Positions 24,721 through 32,306 of a stretch of DNA of 37,057 nucleotides are shown here, in pieces. This DNA comes from Porphyromonas sp. GTDB lineage: Bacteria; Bacteroidota; Bacteroidia; Bacteroidales; Paludibacteraceae. The position numbers and the translations under genes are program-made. The stretch covers positions 1 to 37,057 of the forward strand of contig DYSC01000003.1 in assembly GCA_020726365.1 (NCBI GenBank), read 5' to 3'. Numbering within the stretch: the first letter of the stretch is position 1; every line of letters begins with the position of its first letter. A model generated the notes under the pieces. It ran no database searches, had not been told where the DNA came from, and saw only the letters and a program-made list of their open reading frames with translations.

Positions 24721-27270
24721 GTGAACACCCGTACTTATTCACAAGAAGAAATTAAACAAGCATCGTTCGAATTTTTCAAAGGCGACGATTTGGCAGCAAG
24801 AGTCTGGTCAAATAAATATGCGTTGAAAGATTCGTATGGTAATGTTTATGAATTGACACCAGACGATATGCATCATCGTTTAGCCCGCGAAATTGCCCGA
24901 ATCGAAAGAAATTATCCAAATCCACTTACGGAGGATGAACTTTTTGAATTGTTTCGCAATTTCAAATACATTGTTCCACAAGGAAGCCCCATGACTGGTA
25001 TTGGAAACGAACATCAGATTGCATCACTGTCAAACTGTTTTGTTATTGGTTTCGACGGTGATTCCGACTCCTATGGTGCTATCATTAAAATCGACGAAGA
25101 GCAGGTACAATTAATGAAACGCCGTGGTGGTGTGGGGCACGATTTGTCGCACATTCGCCCCAAAGGTTCGCCCGTAAAAAATTCAGCGCTTACCTCAACA
25201 GGTATTGTGCCATTTATGGAACGCTACTCCAACTCAACACGCGAAGTTGCTCAAGATGGCCGCCGTGGTGCATTGATGTTGAGTGTATCCATCAAACATC
25301 CCGATTCGGAAACTTTTATCGATGCCAAAATGGAATCGGGTAAAGTTACCGGTGCAAACGTATCGGTAAAAATTGACGATGATTTTATGAAGGCTGTTAT
25401 GACAAATCAGCCTTACAAACAACAATACCCAACAAGTTCGGACAATCCTTGGTTTGTAAAAGAAGTGGATGCCAATATAATTTGGAAAAAAATTGTACAC
25501 AACGCATGGCAGTCGGCTGAACCGGGAATTTTATTTTGGGATACAATTATTCGCGAATCGGTGCCGGATTGTTATGCCGATTTAGGTTATAAAACGGTAT
25601 CAACGAATCCTTGTGGCGAAATTCCACTTTGTCCATACGATAGTTGTCGGTTGTTAGCCATTAATTTATATTCGTACGTGGTCAATCCATTTACAAAAGA
25701 TGCTTATTTTGATTTTGAGTTGTTTAATAAGCACTCGCAACTGGCTCAGCGCATCATGGACGACATTATCGACCTCGAAATGGAAAAAATTGATGCTATT
25801 ATTCAAAAAATTGATTCCGATCCGGAAGATGATGATATTAAATTAACCGAATATCAACTCTGGGAAAAAATTAAAACTAAAACGGGCGAAGGTCGTCGTA
25901 CTGGTGTAGGTACAACCGGCGAAGGTGATATGTTGGCAGCATTGGGGTTGCGTTATGGTACTGATGAAGCGACTGATTTTTCGGAAAATGTACACAAAAC
26001 CTTAGCACTTGCAGCTTACCGCTCATCGGTAACTATGGCTAAAGAACGTGGTGCTTTTAAGGTATTCGAAGCTAAACGGGAGGAAAACAATCCGTTTATT
26101 CAACGACTGAAAGAGGCTGACGAGGCTTTGTACAAAGATATGGTGAAATTTGGTCGACGCAATATTGCTTGTTTGACCATTGCCCCTACCGGTACAACAA
26201 GTATAATGACACAAACCACTTCGGGTATCGAACCGGTATTTATGCCTGTTTACACCCGTCGTCGGAAAGTTAATCCAAATGACAAAAATGTTCGCGTTGA
26301 TTTTATCGACGAAAATGGCGATTCATGGGAAGAATACGTGGTTTTCCACCACAAATTCGTTACATGGATGGAGGCAAACGGACATCCGACAGCAAAACAT
26401 TATACACAAGACGAAGTTGAAAAATTAGTACAGGAATCGCCTTACTACAAAGCCACTGCCAATGATGTGGACTGGTTGAAAAAGGTACAAATGCAGGGAA
26501 AAATTCAGAAATGGGTTGACCACTCAATTAGCGTAACCATCAACCTTCCAAACAATGTGGACGAAGAATTGGTCGGAAAATTGTACGAAGAAGCTTGGCG
26601 TGTTGGCTGTAAAGGTGTTACTGTATATCGCGATGGCTCACGCTCGGGAGTTTTGATTGCAGCAACTGACAAAAAAGAAGAAGCGAAAGACGGAAAAACA
26701 GTTTGCTTCCCTTATGATGAAGAACATTTTGTTCGCCCTAAAGAATTAGATTGCGACGTGGTTCGTTTCCAAAATGCAAAAGATAAATGGATCGCATTTG
26801 TCGGTTTGAAAGATGGAAAACCGTATGAAATTTTTACTGGTTTGGCCGACGACGAAGAAGGAATTCTGCTTCCTAAAACTGTAACTGAAGGTAGAATTAT
26901 TAAAACAGTTGACGAGAACGGAAATAAACGTTACGACTTCCAATTCCAAAATAAACGCGGTTACAAAACAACCGTAGAAGGATTATCGCACAAGTTCGAC
27001 AAAGAATATTGGAATTATGCCAAACTAATTTCTGGAGTGTTACGCTACGGAATGCCTATCGATCAGGTAATTAAATTGGTTGCCGGCTTGCAGCTTGACA
27101 GCGAATCTATCAACACATGGAAAGTAGGTGTGGAACGTGCACTGAAAAAATACATTCCGGATGGAACTCAGATTGCCGGTCAGGAATGTCCCAGCTGTGG
27201 ACAAAAAACGCTTGTTTATCAAGAAGGCTGCTTAACCTGCAAAAACTGCGGTTATTCAAAATGCGGCTGA
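24721..27270 (+). CDS. nrdJ: Class II (adenosylcobalamin-dependent) ribonucleotide reductase
   Basis: NrdJ reduces ribonucleotides to deoxyribonucleotides using adenosylcobalamin to generate the thiyl radical, without a second subunit or oxygen. From the GTG at 24721 it has 849 aa. The product shows SLSNCFVIGFD, RRGGVGHDLSHIRPKGSPV, STNPCGEIPLCPYDSCRLLA with the catalytic Cys, APTGTTSIM and EPVFMPVYTRRRKVN. A long C-terminal extension ends in a zinc ribbon with two CxxC pairs (CPSCGQKTL, CKNCGYSKCG), as in the long NrdJ branch. I chose GTG 24721 because the family start (NTRTYSQEEIKQASFEFF) begins there; a TTG at 24637 overlaps the probable -7 box. The B12 need links it to the btuB-btuG locus upstream. 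Confidence 0.93.
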   Translation: MNTRTYSQEEIKQASFEFFKGDDLAARVWSNKYALKDSYGNVYELTPDDMHHRLAREIARIERNYPNPLTEDELFELFRNFKYIVPQGSPMTGIGNEHQIASLSNCFVIGFDGDSDSYGAIIKIDEEQVQLMKRRGGVGHDLSHIRPKGSPVKNSALTSTGIVPFMERYSNSTREVAQDGRRGALMLSVSIKHPDSETFIDAKMESGKVTGANVSVKIDDDFMKAVMTNQPYKQQYPTSSDNPWFVKEVDANIIWKKIVHNAWQSAEPGILFWDTIIRESVPDCYADLGYKTVSTNPCGEIPLCPYDSCRLLAINLYSYVVNPFTKDAYFDFELFNKHSQLAQRIMDDIIDLEMEKIDAIIQKIDSDPEDDDIKLTEYQLWEKIKTKTGEGRRTGVGTTGEGDMLAALGLRYGTDEATDFSENVHKTLALAAYRSSVTMAKERGAFKVFEAKREENNPFIQRLKEADEALYKDMVKFGRRNIACLTIAPTGTTSIMTQTTSGIEPVFMPVYTRRRKVNPNDKNVRVDFIDENGDSWEEYVVFHHKFVTWMEANGHPTAKHYTQDEVEKLVQESPYYKATANDVDWLKKVQMQGKIQKWVDHSISVTINLPNNVDEELVGKLYEEAWRVGCKGVTVYRDGSRSGVLIAATDKKEEAKDGKTVCFPYDEEHFVRPKELDCDVVRFQNAKDKWIAFVGLKDGKPYEIFTGLADDEEGILLPKTVTEGRIIKTVDENGNKRYDFQFQNKRGYKTTVEGLSHKFDKEYWNYAKLISGVLRYGMPIDQVIKLVAGLQLDSESINTWKVGVERALKKYIPDGTQIAGQECPSCGQKTLVYQEGCLTCKNCGYSKCG

Positions 27271-27292
27271 TAAATTCAAAATCAGTTTATAC

Positions 27293-27331
27293 AAAATACC
27301 CCTAAAGTAAAATATACTTTAGGGGTATTTT
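27293..27331. terminator. Strong bidirectional terminator between nrdJ and yebC
   Basis: AAAATACCCCTAAAGTA (27293-27309) pairs perfectly over 17 bp with TACTTTAGGGGTATTTT (27315-27331) around the loop AAATA. T residues close each side on the transcribed strand, so it can end both convergent genes. Confidence 0.93.
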
Positions 27332-27350
27332 ATTGTTGATTTTTAAAATA

Positions 27351-28064
27351 CTATTCTACCATATTATGAAAAACATTTTGCACATCCTCGTCGTCTTCAA
27401 TTTTCTCCAACAACTTAGTTACCTGCGCTTTTTGCTCTTCGTTTAGTTCTTTCATATCGTTCGGAATACGTTCGAATTCGGCACTAAAAATTTCAAAACC
27501 GTTTTCTTCTAAATATTTTTGAATCGATGAATAAGACTGAAATTCGCCATAAAGAATAATTGAATCCTCATCTTCGACCAATTCGTCGACACCAAAATCG
27601 ATTAATTCGAGTTCCAAATCTTCGAGCGACACGCCATCTTTGGGAGCAATTTTGAAAACACATTTATGGTCGAAAAGAAATTGCAGACTACCCGAAGTAC
27701 CAAGCGAACCACCATGACGAGTTAAATAGCTACGGATATTAGCAACGGTTCGAGTCGGATTATCCGTTGCAGTTTCTATCACAATGGCTATTCCATTAGG
27801 ACCATAACCTTCGTATACCATTTCTTTGTAGTCGGCTTCATCTTTCGAAGTCGCTTTTTTAATTGCCCGCTCTACATTTTCCTTGGGCATATTTTCCTTT
27901 TTCGATTGCTGAATCAAAACCCTCAATCGGGGATTGGTATCCGGATCCGGTCCGCTCTCACGTGCGGTAATGGTAATTTGTTTTCCTAATTTTGTAAAAA
28001 CGCGGGCCATATTCCCCCAACGTTTCATCTTGGTTGCTTTACGATATTCAAACGCTCTTCCCAT
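27351..28064 (-). CDS. yebC: YebC/PmpR family protein
   Basis: This 237-aa cytosolic protein belongs to the widespread YebC (TACO1) family. Members have been described both as DNA-binding regulators and, more recently, as factors that help ribosomes through difficult proline-rich sequences; sequence alone does not decide which applies. Family blocks seen are MGRAFEYRKATKMKRWGNM, FTKLGKQITITARESGPDP, NPRLRVLIQQSKKENMPKEN and VYEGYGPNGIAIVIETATDN. These are followed by NPTRTVANIRSYLTRHGGSL. The C-terminal domain is acidic (QVTKLLEKIEDDEDVQNVFHN). No ruvC or ruvA neighbour is present. It ends at a strong shared terminator and has its own minus-strand -7 box. Confidence 0.93.
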   Translation of the reverse strand: MGRAFEYRKATKMKRWGNMARVFTKLGKQITITARESGPDPDTNPRLRVLIQQSKKENMPKENVERAIKKATSKDEADYKEMVYEGYGPNGIAIVIETATDNPTRTVANIRSYLTRHGGSLGTSGSLQFLFDHKCVFKIAPKDGVSLEDLELELIDFGVDELVEDEDSIILYGEFQSYSSIQKYLEENGFEIFSAEFERIPNDMKELNEEQKAQVTKLLEKIEDDEDVQNVFHNMVE

Positions 28065-28115
28065 GACTTATTTTTATCTGATTATGCTGATTTACTACAA
28101 TTTAGTTTCGGAGTG

Positions 28116-28123
28116 CAAAAGTA
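28116..28123 (-). promoter_or_regulatory. Bacteroidota -7 box for yebC
   Basis: The minus strand reads TACTTTTG, matching TAnnTTTG, 52 bp before the yebC start. Confidence 0.6.
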
Positions 28124-28200
28124 TTAAAATACAAGCACAAAACCATATTTAAACTGTAATTTTTTCATTTAAACTTTATTAAATGTACAATAAAATATGA

Positions 28201-28230
28201 AACCACTAAAGAACACAAAAGAATCACATC
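28201..28230. repeat. 10-bp tandem repeat truncating the epimerase relic
   Basis: Three consecutive decamers, AACCACTAAA, GAACACAAAA and GAATCACATC, share a loose GAACCACAAA pattern. Similar 10-bp-periodic runs are common intergenic simple sequence in Bacteroidota, to my recollection. The third unit holds the stop codon of the nnrE relic. Confidence 0.5.
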
Positions 28231-28417
28231 GTATTTATCGCTTCTGCATTTAATCCAATATCGAGCATCTGCCACTTTCCTACGCTACTTCCAGCTTCGG
28301 GCAACAAAAACGACAGTTTTGGAAATTGAAATGTGAGAATTCAATGGAAGCAACAGGCTCATTTTTTATGGTCAATTCGTCGATAAGACGTATATTTTCC
28401 GCTGTAAATAATTTCAT
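28224..28417 (-). pseudogene. nnrE: Degraded NAD(P)H-hydrate epimerase (NnrE/YjeF N-terminal domain) relic
   Basis: NnrE repairs damaged NAD(P)HX by epimerisation and is normally fused in Bacteroidota to the NnrD dehydratase, giving about 500 aa. On the minus strand the ATG at 28417 gives MKLFTAENIRLIDELTIKNE then PVASI, a good family N terminus. The match stops after about 25 codons. In another frame the strand then reads LTFQFPKLSFLLPEAG and VGKWQMLDIGLNAEAI, which belong near residues 165-205 of the same domain. This indicates an internal deletion of roughly 140 codons with a frameshift. The 3' part, including the NnrD domain, is gone and the frame ends inside a decamer repeat. A -7 box remains 22 bp upstream. 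An intact copy elsewhere is likely but unseen. Confidence 0.75.
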
Positions 28418-28438
28418 TTTATTCTACAATATTTTTTA

Positions 28439-28446
28439 CAAATATA
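28439..28446 (-). promoter_or_regulatory. Leftover -7 box of the nnrE relic
   Basis: The minus strand reads TATATTTG, matching TAnnTTTG, 22 bp before the relic's ATG. The 180 bp between it and lipA hold nothing I can identify. Confidence 0.45.
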
Positions 28447-28628
28447 GTGAAGATAAAATGATTAATCTTTGAAAATACAACCAATTATATTTCTTTTTCT
28501 CCTTATATAAATTGGCGATTTTGAGTTGAAGTATGATGTAGTATATTTTAATTTTAAGCGCAAAAATAGGTTAAAATCATCGGTATCAGTGCCTTTGCAT
28601 TCATATAAAAAACAGTATAAATAATCCA

Positions 28629-29471
28629 CTACACATGCTTTTCGGCATGATACGACGACCGTACGAACGGGCCACTTTCGACGTGTTTAAACCCTTTTCC
28701 CAACGCAATTTTTTTGTATTCGGCAAATTTATCGGGGTTAATATAAGCACTAACCTGCGCATGTTTTCGCGAAGGTTGCATGTATTGACCAATAGTTAAA
28801 ACTCCGCAATTGTGGGCAATAGCATCGTCCATGAGTTGTAATACTTCTTCCTCCGTTTCGCCTAAGCCAAGCATAATTCCTGTTTTGGCAACAATGCCCT
28901 GCGAAGCAATATATTGCAATACTTTCAGGCTTGTGTCGTATTTTGCTTTGGTGCGGATAAGTGGCGTAATTCGGCGAACAGTTTCTAAATTATGCGAGAT
29001 AATGTTGGGCTTTTCGTTGATTACCAAATCAATTAAGTCTGTGTTTCCATCAAAATCGGGAATCAACACCTCTATTGTCGTTTCAGGATTCAAGCGTTTA
29101 ATTTCCGATATGGTGGCTGCCCAATGATTAGCTCCACCGTCGGGCAAATCGTCGCGGTCGACGGAAGTGATAACGGCATGTTTCAATTTCATTAACTGAA
29201 TTGATTTGGCCACATTCGTAGGCTCATTTTTGTCTAACGGTAATGGTCGGCCGGTTTTAGTATTGCAAAACTTACATGCTCTGGTACAAATATCGCCTCC
29301 TATCATCAGTGTTGCCGTTCCGCGGCTCCAACACTCGCTCTGATTCGGACAGCGACCGCTACTGCATATTGTGTGCAATCCGTACTTTTTTAAAACTGTA
29401 CTAACCTCTGAATAAGACGATTCGCTGTATATTTTGGTGCGTAACCACTCGGGCTTGCGTATAAATTCCAT
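28629..29471 (-). CDS. lipA: Lipoyl synthase
   Basis: LipA is a radical SAM enzyme that inserts two sulfur atoms into octanoyl groups on lipoyl carrier domains. The 280-aa protein has both iron-sulfur cluster motifs. The auxiliary cluster Cys set is in HTICSSGRCPNQSECWSRGT (CX4CX5C), and the radical SAM motif CX3CX2C is CTRACKFC near residue 65. HAVITSVDRDDLPDGGA, HNLETV and a C-terminal GPFVRSSYHAEK with the conserved Arg-Ser-Ser-Tyr complete the family pattern. The length is normal. The gene has its own -7 box and no lipB beside it. The gap downstream on its strand carries the nnrE relic. Confidence 0.95.
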   Translation of the reverse strand: MEFIRKPEWLRTKIYSESSYSEVSTVLKKYGLHTICSSGRCPNQSECWSRGTATLMIGGDICTRACKFCNTKTGRPLPLDKNEPTNVAKSIQLMKLKHAVITSVDRDDLPDGGANHWAATISEIKRLNPETTIEVLIPDFDGNTDLIDLVINEKPNIISHNLETVRRITPLIRTKAKYDTSLKVLQYIASQGIVAKTGIMLGLGETEEEVLQLMDDAIAHNCGVLTIGQYMQPSRKHAQVSAYINPDKFAEYKKIALGKGFKHVESGPFVRSSYHAEKHV

Positions 29472-29500
29472 ATTTCTTGATTATTTAATTTTTTGTTGAA

Positions 29501-29508
29501 CAAAGATA
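29501..29508 (-). promoter_or_regulatory. Bacteroidota -7 box for lipA
   Basis: The minus strand reads TATCTTTG, matching TAnnTTTG, 30 bp before the lipA start. Confidence 0.65.
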
Positions 29509-29607
29509 CTGCTTCTGTGTCGAAAAATAAAAAACACAACACATCTTACTTCATTGCTTTTATTGAACAATATTGTAAATTAGACTTATTCAGCCATTTA
29601 AATATTG

Positions 29608-29615
29608 TACCTTTG
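29608..29615 (+). promoter_or_regulatory. Bacteroidota -7 box for the U32 gene
   Basis: TACCTTTG matches TAnnTTTG and lies 25 bp before the U32 gene start. Confidence 0.65.
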
Positions 29616-29640
29616 CTGGGCAAAAGTATAATATTTTACC

Positions 29641-31497
29641 ATGAATATTGAAAAATACATAAATACAGAATTACTCTCCCCTGCCAAAAATCTCGAATGT
29701 GGATTAGCTGCCATCAATCACGGTGCCGATGCGGTTTATATCGGTGCTTCGCAATTTGGTGCGCGCGCAGCAGCCGGAAATTCGCTCGAGGATATTGAAA
29801 CGTTAACTAATTATGCACATCGCTATCGGGCCAAAGTATTTGTAGCTCTTAATACAGTGCTAATCGACAATCAGTTAGCTGACGCCGAAAAATTAATTCA
29901 TGGTATTTACAATGCTGGAGCCGATGCACTTATTGTGCAGGATATGGGTATTCTGAAAATGAATCTTCCTCCTATTTCACTGCATGCCAGCACGCAAACC
30001 GATAATCGCACAGTAGAAAAAGTGAATTTTCTTCAAAATGCCGGTTTTTCGCGCGTAGTATTGGCGCGTGAACTTACGTTGCAGCAAATTACCGAAATAA
30101 AATCACAGACCGATATCGAACTCGAAGCCTTTGTACACGGCGCATTGTGTGTGAGCTACAGCGGACAATGTTACATGAGTCAGGCTATGTGCGGACGAAG
30201 TGCCAACCGCGGACAATGTGCGCAATATTGCCGTTTACCATATCAGTTATTAGATTCCGAAGGTAATATTTTAGTAAAAAACAAACATTTACTTTCGCTC
30301 AAAGATTTGGATTTATCGGAGCATCTCAAAGAAATGATGCAGGCAGGAATCATGTCGTTTAAAATTGAAGGACGACTGAAAGATGCTGATTATGTGAAGA
30401 ATATAACGGCTTATTATCGGAAAAAATTAGACAATATCCTCGAAGGAAATACAACTTACAAAAAATCATCTGTTGGAAAAACAACTTTCTTTTTCGAACC
30501 AAATCCCGAAAAAAGTTTTCGTCGCAGTGCAACCGATTACTTTTTGAACGAACGCCACAAAGGGATTTATCAACCCGAAACTCCCAAATCGCTTGGCGAA
30601 CCTATCGGCAAAGTTACGTATATCGGTCGTAGTTTTTTCAAAATGCAAAACGGGCAATTGCTAAACAATGGTGATGGACTTTGCTTTATCAACAAACAGG
30701 GAGACCTGACCGGATTTAGAGTGAACAGAGTGGAATTTCCCGCTCATAAAGGAGAGGGGCTATGGGTGAGGTGTTTCCCTGCAGATATGCCCCGCATGGA
30801 GGTAGGCGCATTTTTGTACCGAAATCAGGATCAGGCGTTCGACAAACTAATTGCTGGAAAAACGGCAGAACGTAAAATTTATATTGATATTATTTTTAAG
30901 GAAAACGAAAAAGGCTTTGAATTAGAAATTACGGATGCTGAAGGTATCCGAATAAAATATGCAGTTGAAGCCGAAAAACAACCTGCTCAAAAATCCGAAG
31001 CCGTAATTGAGAATATCAAAAATCAACTTTCGAAACTTGGAAGCACAATTTACGAGGCACGAGATATTGACATTCAAATCCGATCGCCTTGGTTTTTTCC
31101 TGCTTCACAACTAAGCGAATGGCGAAGAGTGGCTATAGAGCAATTTGACAGTAAACGAAACGAAACTTATAAGTGCGAATTGCCGGCTATTGCTAAAAAT
31201 ACAAATTTCCCGACTCAGAAACTAACCTATCTGGGAAATGTAACCAATAAATTAGCCGAAACTTTTTACAAAGAACACGGAGTTAACGAAATTCAGTGTG
31301 GCTTCGAGATTAAAGCGGAAGAAGGTGTAGCTCTAATGTTTACAAAACATTGCATAAAATACGAAATGGGATGGTGTCCGCGCGAGGGAAAAACTTTAGA
31401 ACTAAAAGAACCACTCTTTTTGAAAAACAACGACCAGCGTTACGAGTTGAGATTTGATTGCAATAAATGCGAAATGCACATTTTTGCTTCAAAATAA
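29641..31497 (+). CDS. U32 family protein, RlhA-like (possible 23S rRNA hydroxylation factor)
   Basis: The 618-aa protein has the U32 signature EAFVHGALCVSYSGQCYMS near residues 163-181 and nearby cysteines in MCGRSANRGQCAQYCRLPY. In RlhA- and TrhP-type members these bind an iron-sulfur cluster. The N-terminal TIM-barrel-like part begins ELLSPAKNLECGLAAINHGA then DAVYIGA. The long C-terminal region (about 300-618) resembles the extension in E. coli RlhA, which is needed for 5-hydroxylation of 23S rRNA C2501. Three more Cys near the end (MGWCPREGK and FDCNKCEMH) may bind metal. Old annotations call this family collagenase-like peptidase; the RNA-modification role is more likely here but is inferred. 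It is a single gene with its own promoter. Confidence 0.85.
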   Translation: MNIEKYINTELLSPAKNLECGLAAINHGADAVYIGASQFGARAAAGNSLEDIETLTNYAHRYRAKVFVALNTVLIDNQLADAEKLIHGIYNAGADALIVQDMGILKMNLPPISLHASTQTDNRTVEKVNFLQNAGFSRVVLARELTLQQITEIKSQTDIELEAFVHGALCVSYSGQCYMSQAMCGRSANRGQCAQYCRLPYQLLDSEGNILVKNKHLLSLKDLDLSEHLKEMMQAGIMSFKIEGRLKDADYVKNITAYYRKKLDNILEGNTTYKKSSVGKTTFFFEPNPEKSFRRSATDYFLNERHKGIYQPETPKSLGEPIGKVTYIGRSFFKMQNGQLLNNGDGLCFINKQGDLTGFRVNRVEFPAHKGEGLWVRCFPADMPRMEVGAFLYRNQDQAFDKLIAGKTAERKIYIDIIFKENEKGFELEITDAEGIRIKYAVEAEKQPAQKSEAVIENIKNQLSKLGSTIYEARDIDIQIRSPWFFPASQLSEWRRVAIEQFDSKRNETYKCELPAIAKNTNFPTQKLTYLGNVTNKLAETFYKEHGVNEIQCGFEIKAEEGVALMFTKHCIKYEMGWCPREGKTLELKEPLFLKNNDQRYELRFDCNKCEMHIFASK

Positions 31498-31512
31498 TAG
31501 AGTTAGATAAAT

Positions 31513-31547
31513 TTGTCATATTTTTGTAACAGTTATTACATGTAATC
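31513..31547 (+). promoter_or_regulatory. Pho-box-like direct repeat and 12-bp palindrome before the response regulator
   Basis: TTGTCAT (31513-31519) and TTGTAAC (31524-31530) are 11 bp apart, as in the Pho box (CTGTCAT repeated every 11 bp). A weak third unit, ATTACAT, lies at 31535. ATTACATGTAAT (31535-31546) is a perfect 12-bp palindrome. TATTTTTG at 31519-31526 and TTCCTTTG at 31563-31570 are candidate -7 boxes. The layout suggests autoregulation of the two-component pair. Confidence 0.5.
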
Positions 31548-31599
31548 GAAATAACAATGTAGTTCCTTTGTCGCAGAAATTAAACAAATTCAATTTATT

Positions 31600-32289
31600 A
31601 TGAAGCAATACCGAATTTTAGTGGTCGACGACGAAGAAGATTTATGCGAAATTCTTCAATTCAATCTCGAATCAGAAGGATTTACAGTTGATGTAGCCTA
31701 TTCGGCCGAAGAAGCACTGAAAAAAGATTTAACAGTTTATAACCTGTTGTTGCTCGATGTAATGATGGGTGAAACATCTGGTTTCAAAATGGCACGTATA
31801 GTTCGCGAAAACCCATTAACAGCCACTATACCCATAGTGTTTTTAACAGCAAAAGACACTGAAAACGATAAACTTACTGGCTTTACCATAGGTGCCGACG
31901 ATTATATTTCGAAACCATTTTCTATCCGCGAAGTAGTAGCACGCGTAAAAGCATTACTTAGAAGAATAAATATCAACAAACAACCCGAGATAGCATCCGA
32001 GGATCTTACTTATTTGGGACTTACCATGCAATTGAAAAACAAAAAAGTATTATTACAAGGGAAAGAAATAGCTTTTACAAAAAAAGAGTTTGAAATATTG
32101 AAGTTATTTTTAGAAAACCGCAACCGTGTTTTTACACGCGACGAAATGCTTACACGTGTTTGGTCCGACGAAGTAATAGTACTCGACCGTACCATTGATG
32201 TAAATATTACTCGCTTACGTAAAAAAATAGGTGATTATGGTAAAAATATTGTAACTCGCTTAGGGTATGGCTATTGCTTCGAAGAATAA
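31600..32289 (+). CDS. OmpR/PhoB-family response regulator
   Basis: The 229-aa protein has a receiver domain (about 4-118) with the acidic pair DDEED, phosphoacceptor Asp at residue 53 (LLLLDVMMG), the switch Thr in VFLTAKD and Lys in DDYISKPF. A C-terminal winged helix (about 130-229) ends with DRTIDVNITRLRKKIGD and TRLGYGYCFEE, typical of OmpR/PhoB regulators. The histidine kinase starts 17 bp after its stop, so they form one operon. A Pho-like role is suggested by Pho-box-like repeats upstream and at the right edge of the window, but the sequence alone does not prove phosphate sensing. Confidence 0.93.
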   Translation: MKQYRILVVDDEEDLCEILQFNLESEGFTVDVAYSAEEALKKDLTVYNLLLLDVMMGETSGFKMARIVRENPLTATIPIVFLTAKDTENDKLTGFTIGADDYISKPFSIREVVARVKALLRRININKQPEIASEDLTYLGLTMQLKNKKVLLQGKEIAFTKKEFEILKLFLENRNRVFTRDEMLTRVWSDEVIVLDRTIDVNITRLRKKIGDYGKNIVTRLGYGYCFEE

Positions 32290-32306
32290 AATATAATTTT
32301 TTCCGA

